Below, one piece after another: positions 1-11,255 of a stretch of DNA of 64,000 nucleotides. Every line of letters starts with the position of its first letter. Positions within the stretch are counted from its first letter, which is position 1. The translations under genes and the position numbers were made by a program. A model generated the notes under the pieces. The model saw only the letters and a program-made list of their open reading frames with translations, was not told where the DNA came from and searched no databases. This DNA is from Clarireedia homoeocarpa (lineage: Eukaryota > Ascomycota > Leotiomycetes > Helotiales > Rutstroemiaceae), in NCBI GenBank assembly GCA_001465935.1, contig LNKV01000048.1:186001-250000 (forward strand), in the 5' to 3' direction.

Positions 1-1596
1 TCGTTCATTACCCCTTCTTCTAGCTTAAATGTCTCATCGCGATCATCATAATCGCGCTCATCACTGCTAGGCTCTGTGCTATCTTGGCTTGGTAAAGTTT
101 CATCCAAGTGAAGATGAGTCTTCTTGAAAAGACCGGGTGGTAGGATGGGACTTGGCTCCCGTTTTTGGCGGCGGGGAGGTGGTAGCTCAATATCGCTTTC
201 GCTCTCACTGTCGCTGGTAGCACCAGTCGAAGAAGTAGCATCCGCGCGACCGCTGAAGGTATCATCAAGGGTTGAAGCGGAAGTGCGACCATGAGAGATA
301 TTGGACATATCACCCAGTCTCATCAACTGGAGGGCAACGTCTTTATCTTCTTCTGACATACAGCTACCGACGGTTGGGTCCGGCGTCGGAAGTATACCTG
401 AACTGTTGTTTGGCGTAGCACTAACGGATTGACGACCAGAAGGATACGAAGATCCTCCACGAGTACGACGATTTTGTGCTGCTGGGGTAGAGTACAAACC
501 AGGCTGGCCGAACCCATTGCTGTAGCTTTGTGGTGATTGTAGAGGATGTGGGTTGGCAAACGGGTTTTGCGAAAGTCCCGTGTACGGGAAACTCGATCTT
601 TGATGTTCCATGCGTCGGGCCGGCGAGACGGAAGAGTTTGAGGTGGCAGCAGGCATTTGAGGGGGAGCAAAAAGAGGAAGTTCCTGAAGAAATAGTAATT
701 AGTCGTAGTGCCTACGAGTGGGGAATTGATGCGCTGTCGGATAGACTTACAGAACTCTCAAATTTTGCTCTCTTTCGTCGTCCTCCCTCGACAATGTTGT
801 CAAGACTAATTTCAGTATTGCCAAGGTGCTCACTCTTTGCCTTGCTCGTAACAGATCCAGCTGCTCCGTCACCACTACTATACCCCGTCAATCCATCACT
901 GTGTAGCTCCTGGAAGCCACCGTGAGTGCTGGAACCACGGCTTTTAAAACCTGAGCGCGACCGACTCTTCTTGGTTGGAAGAGGTGGATTGGTACTAGTA
1001 GAAGCACTCCTGCGACCGCGTCCCTGATTTGGGGAAGGACTACGCTTTCGCGATGTCCTTGATGTAGGTCTTGAGACAGGTTGACCATAGTTGAGTGCCT
1101 GTGCAGGGTGGGGCGGTGGTAGGTGCTGAGCATCGCCCGGATAGTAGGCTTGCTGGTGGACAGGCGAACCAGAGTGATATGGAGATGGATCATAAGAACC
1201 AGATACTTGTGGTGGCTCTTCAATCACTCTGACATATACCACCATGTTGTTTCTAAAGTTCTCGTATCTTGCGATGAGGGTATTCCCTTGTTCATCCTCG
1301 AAACTGACACCTTTCGCACCACCGGGACCCGCATACAGGCCGTAGAAGTTCTTCACAGTAGTAATAATTGAATCGGTAGTATCATGGGGGTAAATTTGTA
1401 CCCGCATGGGTAGACGCGCGCGATGCTGAGGTGATTCTGTGAACAAAAGTTCGAATGCGACACTCTTCGGGGTGGGACTCCCGAATGGCGACATTCCATT
1501 GCTATGTGGGGTGTTCATATTCGAAGCAGCAGCACCATAGGTCGCTGGTGGAGTGGCCATGCGGCCGGCCCCAGTATCCATTTCTGTTCCCGACAT
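1..1596 (-). CDS. Ams2-like GATA-type transcription factor, N-terminal part (cut by window edge)
   Basis: Two exons are visible on the minus strand, 1596-751 and 683-1, joined in phase 0 by an intron at 750-684 with good GTAAGT and CAG borders. They give about 509 residues; the rest lies left of the window. Residues about 44-127 form a conserved globular domain with YAGPGGAKGVSFEDE and MVVYVRVI. A disordered Ser/Pro/Arg-rich stretch follows, then the segment DKDVALQLMRLGDMSN and SHGRTSASTLDD. From memory, this arrangement is that of fungal homologues of the fission-yeast GATA factor Ams2, which controls S-phase histone gene expression. The zinc finger itself would be off the edge, so the GATA assignment rests on family recognition. 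The start MSGTEMD (1596) was preferred to an in-frame Met at 1710 because conservation begins near it. Confidence 0.6.
684..750 (-). other. Intron 1 of the Ams2-like gene
   Basis: The 67-nt intron has donor GTAAGT and acceptor TTCAG on the minus strand. Removing it keeps the frame from KFESS into ELPLFAPPQ. Confidence 0.8.
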
Positions 1597-2757
1597 GATT
1601 ATGTCCCTGGTCGGGTACGAGTGTGTTCTCTGTGGAGGAGTGGTAATGTTGAGTTTTCGGGTTTCTGTATTGGAGGACAGTGACCCAGTAATTAGGCTGG
1701 ACAATTCCATTCAGTCTGCGAAGTTTGTTCCGTCCTAGCCCAATCGCAAATGATTGTGATCAAATGCTGTATAACGAAGAATTGTGTTTGAGAAGCTTGG
1801 GAGGGGAGACGGAGTGTGCCGTTGTCGTCGCAAGTCAATCGGATAGACAAGTGCGGGAGAGTGCGTCGTGATGATTCTTCGTTCTGGATAAGGAAAAGTT
1901 GTCAGTTTACATCATCGCATAGTGCAATATGGCATAGAAATCATATTTGATGAAGGGATAAGTGAACTGATGGCATTGTGGTTGCTTCTGCCACAAATGG
2001 CTGGTACTCCTCTTCCTGCGACAAGACCGCAATCGGGACGAACGGCAGTGGATGAACGAGCGAGAAAGGGCGACATCGAGCCCTTTAGCCTCGATCGCAT
2101 ATGAAAAAAGTATGATAAACACTTACAGCTGACGAGAGAGAATGTTGTCGTGAGCTTTATTGAGGCATTGAGAGTTGTAGTTCCGTTCAAAGCGTTGTCG
2201 GCCACAACCCTATGGAAGATGGAATGATTAGATGAGGTGTCGAAGCAGAATCGGTCTCTAGGAGAAGGAATGATTCGAGGGTTGGGGATATATGGATTGT
2301 ATTTGATACATACTAGTTGTAACCTGTTCGTCGAATGTTCCTTTTCTCTTTGCCTTTTCTTGGTTTCCTGCATTCGGTGTGTGGTGGAAGAAGGTCAACG
2401 GTCCTCGTTACTCAGAATTATGTTTAGTGCTATGCATAAAATTGGCTGAACAGGAATAACTTCCATAACTCGCTCGCATTTGTGAGAGCTCCTCGTATGC
2501 TAACCAAGGTACTCTACGGGAATTACATATTTTGTCGTCATTCTCATATTAAATTGTTTCTCCTGAGTTTGATTGACCACACGGCCACATCCATTCTTTC
2601 CAAGGAGAGGAAGCAATGGTACTTTGTAGAATTATAGAACTGGAGAATTCTCGCCTTCTGTTTTGAAGCAGTTGAGTAGGTAAGGTCATCATATCATGCC
2701 TCTCTTTCTTCCCCTCTTCTCCAAACGCTTCGTCAAGCTGGCATTGATTGAGATGTT

Positions 2758-2785
2758 CATGCCCATGCCCATGCCCATGCCCATC
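2758..2785. repeat. GCCCAT hexamer microsatellite
   Basis: There are between four and five direct copies of a GCCCAT unit. Confidence 0.85.
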
Positions 2786-2923
2786 CCATCCAAGAGATAT
2801 GTTTACCTGCTCTGCTCCGCACCAGCATCTATGCCATTGCGTTGGGAATTTGGCCCAATCCTCTACTCGTATACAAACAGCCCTCCCCCATAAGTTGATG
2901 GTAGGATTTGATTCTCTACGAAT

Positions 2924-2963
2924 CCAAAGCCAAAGCCAAACCCAAAGCCAAAGCCAAACCCAA
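2924..2963. repeat. CCAAAG/CCAAAC hexamer tract
   Basis: Alternating CCAAAG and CCAAAC units are repeated in tandem. Confidence 0.85.
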
Positions 2964-4390
2964 ATCCAGCCTATCAAGCTATGCGGCCACAGCAATGGTC
3001 AAGTTTCGGTCTTGAATAGATATTGAGACATTTTCGAATCGAGTCCGATCCATCCCGTTTTCGGCTTGAACATCTGTCAATCCTTTTTTAGAACGAAGGC
3101 AATGATGATGGAAACGGGACCCCGTGAAGGACAGGATTGGTTGGATGGGTAGGGTTTGTTACGGTAATGAGTGTGGGCTCAATATCAAAACCCTCAACAA
3201 GCTTGTCAACGAAAGCGAAAGCAATTGCGAAAGCTCTACCTATAGATTGCGCGCAAATTCGTAGAACTCCCCAAGCGCACATGTCATCCCATCCAATGCG
3301 ATCGCAATGAGATCCATCGAAAACCCGTCCTAGTTAATCTTCATACATGATACTTACTCACAAGCTACCGGCAGCTCACACAACTAGACCAGTGCGGTCG
3401 AGACAACACAGAACGCAAAGGCCAAGTGCTTGAGTAAAAGCATGGCCAGTCAGCCAATGATGTTATGCGCCCACATCTGGATCAGTGGATAGCAAGGATA
3501 AAGTGTTCAGGATGTGGATGATCATGGGTACAACGTTGGAATTCATGAGTAGAGAGAGGAGGAGCAGCAAAGCACGAAAGGTAGCTAATTATGTGGTACT
3601 GGTCCTGGAGGGAAATAGGGACCTCTTCTTGGGTGGGACTGTGGCAGTTGTCTGACCTACGGATATTGAAACTTTCGATGAGCGGAGAAAGAAGATCGAC
3701 TTTGATGGGATAGAAGTGGAGCGAAAGCTTTGGACGGACGGACTATGAGGGGCCAATGTGTGGTTGATATCATTTACCTGGTACGATGGGTTGAAGCGCC
3801 CATTTGCCTCTCTCTTTCTCTCTCCCTCTCTCCCTCTCTCCCTCCCGTTTCTTTCCTTTCGTCGCAGAAGATATCGTATTGTCGGTGAGGGAAAGCGAGA
3901 AGGATTATTCAAAGAATGGCTGTTGGACGTTTTTCCTGGAGATTCGTTTCCGTTTCCGCTTCCGCTTTTACCCCTTCATCGACAAGAAACCCGGATGGAT
4001 TTGCGACCTAGGATGTTGGTAGGAGGTATGCGCTGGCCACGAGTTTCAAATCGCAATTGATGCTTGTAGCTGATTAGCAAATTAGACAGAAAAAGGAAAA
4101 TACGTTTATCCTTCTTGGACTTAGAAGCTACAACAGACCTAGGTACAGATACAGACTACAGACAGAGCAGACCAACCAGCCAGACGAGCCAGACGAGCCA
4201 GACGTGCCAGACCCAGCCAGACCTTTCGGCTTTCGGTTTCTGCGGCCACTAATGATAGTGCGGCCTCTCAACGCTCTTTGCGATTGACGGCGCAAAAGTT
4301 TACTCTACTCCGTACTCTAGTCCGAAGCTTGTATGCTTGTACGGGCGCAGGAATGAGCTGAGCAAAAGCTACGGGAGATTGTTCTTTTTT

Positions 4391-4436
4391 GCGACTGCGA
4401 CTGCGACTGCGACTACGACTGCGACTGCGACTGCGA
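4391..4436. repeat. GCGACT hexamer microsatellite
   Basis: There are about seven copies of GCGACT with one variant copy (GACTAC). Confidence 0.9.
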
Positions 4437-4895
4437 TTTGCGATGAATGCGCTCCAGTTCGGGAAGAAAGTTTCCCTCTCTAGCCAAGCCATGTCGCATA
4501 AGCTGTCGCGGCGCATGAAGCCAATTGCAAGAGTACTCGAGTAGCTACAGGTGCAGGTGCAGGTGCTGACGCAGATGCAGTTGTCAAATTCCCTAATAGT
4601 AGTGCAGTGCATCGCTCTGAATCGTGTATGACATATCTTGGCTCAATCTTTCTCATCATCACCAGCGTTGAGCCAGTAGAAAATTTATGGAGGGGCTTGG
4701 GGGGGCAAAAATGCGCAAAGGTGGAGTAGATTGTGAAGAAGTACGGACGTATCTAGTACAATTTGGTCGTAGATGGACGTACACACACATTTCGTGCATA
4801 CCTTGAGTATCCTGAGCCATAGAAGCCAGGAAGGTACTCGTCGCACGTTTCCCTCTTGTTGGCGCATCGCATATGTGGTTTGGTTGGGCTGGGCG

Positions 4896-4951
4896 GTGCT
4901 GTGCTGTGCTGTGCAGTGCGGTGCGGTGCTGTGTTGTGCTGTGTTGTGTTT
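4896..4951. repeat. GTGCT/GTGTT pentamer tract
   Basis: Imperfect tandem pentamers such as GTGCT, GTGCG and GTGTT run for about 55 bp. Confidence 0.85.
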
Positions 4952-5832
4952 TGCGATGCGCTCCGCAGCGCATTCATCTTTTCATTCCGAATTTCGAATT
5001 TCGACTTCTTCGACATCATTCCGATACATACGGTACATGCGCCGGCCAACCTGTTGTTCGTTTCAACTTTATCTTCAAGTGCGACCCCAGAGGATTGCCG
5101 ATGATGGCCGATTGTCCAATGAGCGCGACTTCTTTCGCCTTCCTCCCGACATCGTGCTTGGTCGGCCAAGCTGCGACCTTGATAGCATGAACGTTACGAG
5201 TAACCACCGGGGGCACAATCATAAACAAAAACATGGAACTTTCGCGACACGGCTTTACCTGGTACTTACTTCCCTGCGACCCGATTTGACTGCGCGAGAA
5301 TATGATAGGGCGCGAGTGCGGGTAAGAGGACGAAAGGGTGACTTCTTATCCTCTACAGTACTTTAGTATATCCTCTACTTCCCCTCCAAACAAGTGCGCG
5401 CCAGAAGCGCAAAGGGCTTTTCGAAAAGGTCCCAGTTGTTTTGGATTTCGGATCTGGTCCGTTCTGATCGGCTGAAGATACGCTCCTATTCCGTAAAATG
5501 TGAAATCCTCTCGTATCCAACAAATCACAGGCCACACAACCCCTCTTCAGATGTGAGGTTCGATTGCGGGTTAGGAAAGAGAACCCTTTGATCACCAATC
5601 GCGGCAGTTCATTCCTGGGATATCGCAGCTTTAAACCCAATGCGCAAATGGCGAGAAGACAAAATGGGGTCATTTTTCTTGCTTGCATGAAATGATGTGG
5701 AGAAGGTTAACTGCCTTTGTAAGAAAGTTCTGTGCTGTGAATTCGTGGCAGGTGTTCGGCCCGTCGCTGACATGACCATACGAGGAAAACCACGGTAAAA
5801 GGCGTGGAGATTGGGAGATTTGGCCATTTTCT

Positions 5833-5892
5833 CTCCATCTCACTCCATCTCGCACCATCTCGCACCGTCTCGCACCATCTCGCTCCATCTCT
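5833..5892. repeat. Decamer tandem repeat (CTCGCACCAT-like)
   Basis: There are six near-identical 10-bp units with the core CATCTCGCAC. Confidence 0.85.
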
Positions 5893-5977
5893 CTCTAAAA
5901 AGCTGTTGAACTTCTGAAACCGAAACCGACCGAGTCACAGACCACGATAGAGCCATCCATCTCCCCGCAGCCACTTT

Positions 5978-6053
5978 ATGTATGTTTGTATGTATGTATG
6001 TATGTATGTATGTATGTATGTATATATGTATATATGTATATATACATGGAGAC
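5978..6053. repeat. TATG tetranucleotide microsatellite
   Basis: A run of TATG units grades into TATATATG and TATATA. Confidence 0.95.
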
Positions 6054-7236
6054 ATTGCACGTCCCTTGAACTTACTACCATGGTAATTCTCGACAACCAA
6101 AGTCCGGTTTCAAGTGCTGTTTGATATCGAGCGAAAATTTCTCTTTAGGTCTTTGTTTATCACCACGTGATCTGGCGTCTGGCAGTCGATAAGCGCGTTT
6201 CAATTAGGGCATCAACGTCATTCTGCGCAGAGTGCGTCAAAGCGCACAAAGAAGGCGGTAAGTATATCTTCAATGACTGAACACTACTCTGCAACCATCT
6301 AGGCACGGCACGAAGGGCAAGTGGCGCAATATTGTTTTGCGTGGTTGGAGATATACCGAATTCTGATAATTCATTGTGTTCGTGGAAGACGTGAAAGAAA
6401 GACGCGACGATTGGCGTAACCTTGTCGTAACCTTGTCTGAGCCTTGTCCTAACTACGGCTAACTCTTCTCGGGCTAAATGTAAACAAAGCTAAGGGAGCT
6501 GAGCACCGACCATGTTGTTATTATGACCCCTCAACCAATGAAATGACAGTAAGCAGAGTAATCTGGAAACCCTCCGGTTCCCCTCCAGCTCTCCAGGCAA
6601 AACGAGCTCCAAACAATAATAATATTGCAACTCGCATCAACAACCTCAACTTTCCTTCTCTTCTCCAACCACGACTTGCACTCTGTTGCCCTGCATTGCC
6701 CTTCGTACTGCACTGACCGACTGCTTGTCTCTTGTCTCTTGCTTTGCGCTCCGCCTTCCCCTCCTTCACTTCATCCATTTGGTATTCAAGGACCCATATT
6801 TGGATTCTGTGGACCATTCTCAGCTGCGGGGATTTCTTCTCTGCTTCTGTTCCTGTTCTTCCACAATTGGTGCGGGAAAAAAAAAAAAAAAAAGGAATTG
6901 GAATCGACACAATCCACAACCCACATTCGCAGCGCAATCCACAATTGACAGTACAACACCGCACCGCAACCCCGTCGCTGCATTAATTAGGTTGCCCAAT
7001 TGGAAAGAAAACACAATTCTAGCTCGCTGTCGCATACATCCCACGTCTGCCATACTGCTTTATGACATTTGCGACGCGATAGCTTCATATTGCACCTTTG
7101 CGCTTACTCCACGACACGAAACTTTCACCACTCACTTCAATTTTTTGCTATAGCAGCGCCGAACCACCGTTTATTGATTTTGCTTTACTTCACCATAATT
7201 CTTGCTGTTCTGGTGAACCATATCTGGCTTTCAACC

Positions 7237-9612
7237 ATGGACGCCCGAGTAAGTTGCTGTCCTCCATATCATTACCCCTCCCTTTCCTCATGAGATTCGC
7301 TCTTTCCTTCCTTGTTCGCACGTCAAAGGAGGAACATTCTTTCATGTCTCTCATTCCACGTTCCTACATGGAAGAAAATCATTTCAATTCCTCTACATTC
7401 CACATCATCACTCTGTCAACCTCATTTCCAGTTTCAAATTAGATTTCATACAATTGCAGAACAAAGATCCTGACACTATATGTTTCAATAGCCCCAAAGA
7501 CCTCTTCGATCTAATCGAAATCAAGGCGATGAGAACGTCGCCCCTTTAGTTAACAAACAAAAATCAACCCTACATAAACACAAGTCAACCGGTACATTAT
7601 CCAACATGTTGGCTGCCGGAGGACTTAAAGCTGCTGCAAAGAGAACAGCGTTTGGCGATGTCAGCAACACTGCAAAGGCTTTGAACACCAGTCATGATGA
7701 CTCTGCCATTGTTGGAAAACCAGTTCACCATGAACCTGTCAAGCCTGTCGCTACCCAGGACAAGCCAGCCGCTCTTCTCCGACCAGCACAACGACCTCTC
7801 AATATCAATGGATCAAAACAGGCTCTACATCCCACTGAGCAAGCACCTGTTGCTCCTCTCGCAAAGCCTGCGCAGAGTGCACAAAACAAACGAACTCTGA
7901 CCAAGAAGGCACCTACTATCTACAAGGACACCGCTACAGAGAATATCCAACCGTCGTCTACCAAGCCCAGCACCTCCAACGCACCCAACGCTCAAACCCA
8001 CGTGCCAAAGCAAACGAAGAGTCAACCTGAAATCAAATCGGAGCAGCCGGTACTACGTTCAACGGAGAACAAGCAAATCAGCAAGGAAGATCAGTCTTGC
8101 GCCGGAGTGAAGCTTAGCAGCGTCGACGACATTATCTATCACGATGCACCTCAGCAGGTCCTGCCTCTGGCCGAGGTTGTCAAACAAACACAAATGCGAG
8201 CTGTTGCAGAAGAGGAACAAGAAAGACAGCCACCCGCTGACCGGGAGAAGGCCGACCGACAATTACCAGCGCTATCTACTGAGCCAGAGGAATATTGGGA
8301 AGAGGATTCAGCAGAAGTATACGATGAACAAGGTTACACAACAGCACACTCATATCGATCACGAGGTGAAAATACAACTGGTGGTGCCACTACCGTTATC
8401 TTACCCAAGGTCACCAACAAGATTAAGAAAGAGCTTGATGAGGCCAAGATCCTCGTTGAATCGTCGCGCACCCCTGAAGATATCGAGGATGAAATGTGGG
8501 ATACTAGCATGGTCGCAGAATATGGTGACGAAATTTTCTCCTACATGCGAGAACTCGAGGTAAGTGATTTGATTTTCCTGTTGCTGTTCACGCGACGCGT
8601 GTTCATGGCGTATGTTGTTGGTCATCTCGGCGGCCCTTTATTTACCTCTCATCCCTGCTTTGTTTACCCCCTCCAACCATTACTGACCAATGGATTCGTA
8701 TCACAGAACAAGCTCTTACCTGATCCTCACTACATGGATACCCAAGCCGAGATTCAATGGTCCATGCGATCCGTCCTAATGGATTGGCTGATCCAAGTTC
8801 ACCACCGATTCTCGCTCCTTCCCGAAACTCTTTTCCTATGCGTTAATTATATCGATCGCTTCCTCTCGAAGAAGGTGGTGTCGCTCGGGAAACTCCAATT
8901 GGTTGGTGCTACTGCCATCTTCGTCGCTGCAAAGTACGAAGAGATCAACTGCCCCTCAATTGGTGAGATTGTCTACATGGTTGATGGGGGTTACACTGCG
9001 GATGAAATTCTCAAGGCTGAACGCTTCATGCTCAGCATGTTGCAGTTTGAGCTTGGCTGGCCTGGACCTATGAGCTTCCTCCGTCGCATCAGCAAGGCCG
9101 ACGATTACGATTTGGAGACTCGAACATTAGCTAAATACTTCTTGGAAGTTACCATCATGGATGAGCGCTTTGTTGGTAGCCCGCCAAGCTTCATTGCAGC
9201 TGCGGCTCATGCATTTGCTAGACTTATGCTCAACAAGGGTGATTGGGTATGTGGCGTCGCTTTTGTTGTTTTGAATGACTACTAATAGTTGTTATAGACA
9301 CCAGCTCATGTTTATTATTCTGGATACACATGGCTTCAACTGAAGCCACTAGTAGCATTGATCATGGAATGCTGCGAAAACGCTCGCAAACATCACGCTG
9401 CTGTCTTCGATAAATATTCCGACCGCAGGTACAAGCGAGCCTCTACCTACGTTGAGGACCAAATGGCCAAAGGGTTCTCTATCCCAGGGGCTCGCCGTCG
9501 ATCATCGATTGTGAATAATTCGACAGATGAGACAGCGTACACCTCAATTGGGTTCGACCCGAGGCTTTCCATCGAAGAGAACTCTCAAAGAATGATCCAG
9601 GCTCGAGGTTGA
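7237..9612 (+). CDS. G2/mitotic B-type cyclin
   Basis: Four exons (7237-7248, 7492-8559, 8707-9246, 9298-9612) join in frame to 644 residues. The protein is the regulatory subunit of the mitotic Cdk1 kinase. The first exon codes only MDAR; exon 2 starts after CAATAG at 7491, giving MDARPQRPLRSNRNQ and DENVAPLVNKQ. A destruction-box-like RTAFGDVSN lies near residue 55 (F replaces the usual Leu). The cyclin box begins near residue 345 with MRSVLMDWLIQVHHRF, followed by AKYEEI and the C-terminal cyclin fold. The middle region is long and disordered. The next gene downstream (11.3 kb) is on the same strand but is separated by 1.6 kb. A shorter model starting at 7606 would lose the conserved N-terminus. 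It corresponds to Aspergillus NimE by family. Confidence 0.93.
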
Positions 9613-11255
9613 GCACTTTATCGCAGACGATTTACTGTCACACCACACCGTATTCGATTCTTTGTATTTTATTGGACCAGATATGACGATCTAGATCGTC
9701 AACCATTCCTTTGGCATCTTGACTAACCGACTATCTGGATTCACTTTTACACCAACTTTTACTTGATTAGACCATCTTGCTTCACAGTGGCGTCGGCGGC
9801 GTTGCACAAAGACATTCTACTTTGCTGCCATTATCCCTCCTTCTCATAATCGATGGCTCTTTCTGCTCTTCCTTTTCACTTGTAGCTCTGTACCTTTCTT
9901 TTTCCGTTTTCTTCTTCGAAGAAACTTTGCTCATTGATCTCAACCATTACAACTGTATAGTTGGTATGGCTGTTATTATCACTGACATTACGACTTTCAT
10001 GATCCGATGAGATACATGACTTTGCTTTTGCGCTGGGAACCCATTGTGGAGTGCAATAGAGATACCAAAATAACTGGGGTCATTGGAGGCCGGGGTCTGG
10101 CTGGCTGGATGATGGGATGGTGGGATGGTGGGATGGGCGGATGGGCGGATGGGCGGCGACCTACTATGGATACCTTATTGATATGGGGAGTTAATGGCAG
10201 GGTGGCGACGTATTGTTTGTTTTTTGCGGTTCCTTCTCGTTTTCCTTTGTAATAATTCGGAGGAAATCTTCTCTCTTGCAGTTTGCGTGCATTGTACCTA
10301 AGATACCAAAAAGTGAAGTGATACATATCATTTGATAGTGATAGGACTATTTCATAATCAGTGAGGAATTAGACTATGCTTAAGAACTCGTTACTAAGCC
10401 GTCAAGGAATATATGTTTACTTTGCCTCTTAACACTACTACTGGCTGATGAATAGCTGAGTCTTAGAACATTGTTCAACTGTGTATACCCGACTGCTAAA
10501 TTCAAAGAAGTTCATCCGATTTCGCAGTTCTACCGTGCATGCCTTCCCCCTCGTCTGTTCGCTTAGCCCCTTGGCTGCCAGCGCTGCTGCTCTCCGATAA
10601 CCTTAACAATGGAAAGAGACTGTGCTCAAAATGGAGACATTCTGTCATCCTAGTATCGGATAAGGATCAACCCCATCCGAGCACCAGGTCATTTTCCGGT
10701 TGAAGGGGGAAAAGTCGTCGGCTATTGGTTCGTTGAGCAGTTCCCCACGCTTCGGCAAGCAAGTATTCCCGAGGCTGTCCCCGTCTGGTTCCGTTAGTAA
10801 TTTTTCTTCCAATTCAGCTCCACACAATTCCATCCTAATTGCGAGAAAAAATCCACGAAAGTCACGTTTTTGGCACTTTTCTACTCCCTCCCGTCTCCTT
10901 TCGTCCCCAGCATAAATCGTACACTAAAACAAGCTGGACGTGGCCTGACTACTGTGTTTGTTACTGTGCTTCCCGTGCTTCCCCTGGTTCTCGAATAGCA
11001 GAAGTTGTCGTTCTCAATTGATCGATAAAAGTCTCACGTTGGCATATTTCGGGAGAGCTTCAGAAATTTTTATTTTCGACCCTTGACAGTCAGACAAACC
11101 TTTTCCGTCTTCGGGTGACTAACAAAACTCCGGTAATCTTGCACATCTTTCCCTTCACCCTCGGTGACTCCGCGAAAACTTTCCATTCATCCATTCTTTT
11201 CAACTCTGTTAGTCCTGACTTTCTTCGAGAGACCGGCCGATTCAATCGTTTCAAG
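9613..11255. other. Intergenic region with no recognised gene
   Basis: This covers the cyclin 3' UTR and the carrier promoter. A GGATGG/GGGCGG tandem tract lies at about 10107-10156. No ORF here has a recognisable product. Confidence 0.6.

Larger units (their letters stand above)
1597..7236. other. 5.6 kb gap between divergent genes, rich in simple repeats
   Basis: I see no credible gene here. Open frames are short, low in complexity and without recognisable motifs. The stretch should hold the long 5' leaders and promoters of the Ams2-like factor (leftward) and the cyclin (rightward). Long leaders are common for fungal regulators. It contains several microsatellites, listed separately. Confidence 0.6.

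Noticed and set aside
4773..5366. 197-codon open frame on the plus strand
   Set aside because: The frame is built on a GTGCT repeat and has no recognisable motif or codon bias; its start is arbitrary.
5540..5600. GGTTCGATTGC resembling a tRNA B box
   Set aside because: The flanking bases do not form a T-arm stem or an acceptor stem, and no A box fits upstream.
5833..5892. Regular decamer repeats as a possible CRISPR array
   Set aside because: There are no unique spacers between repeats, and the setting is a fungal nuclear genome.
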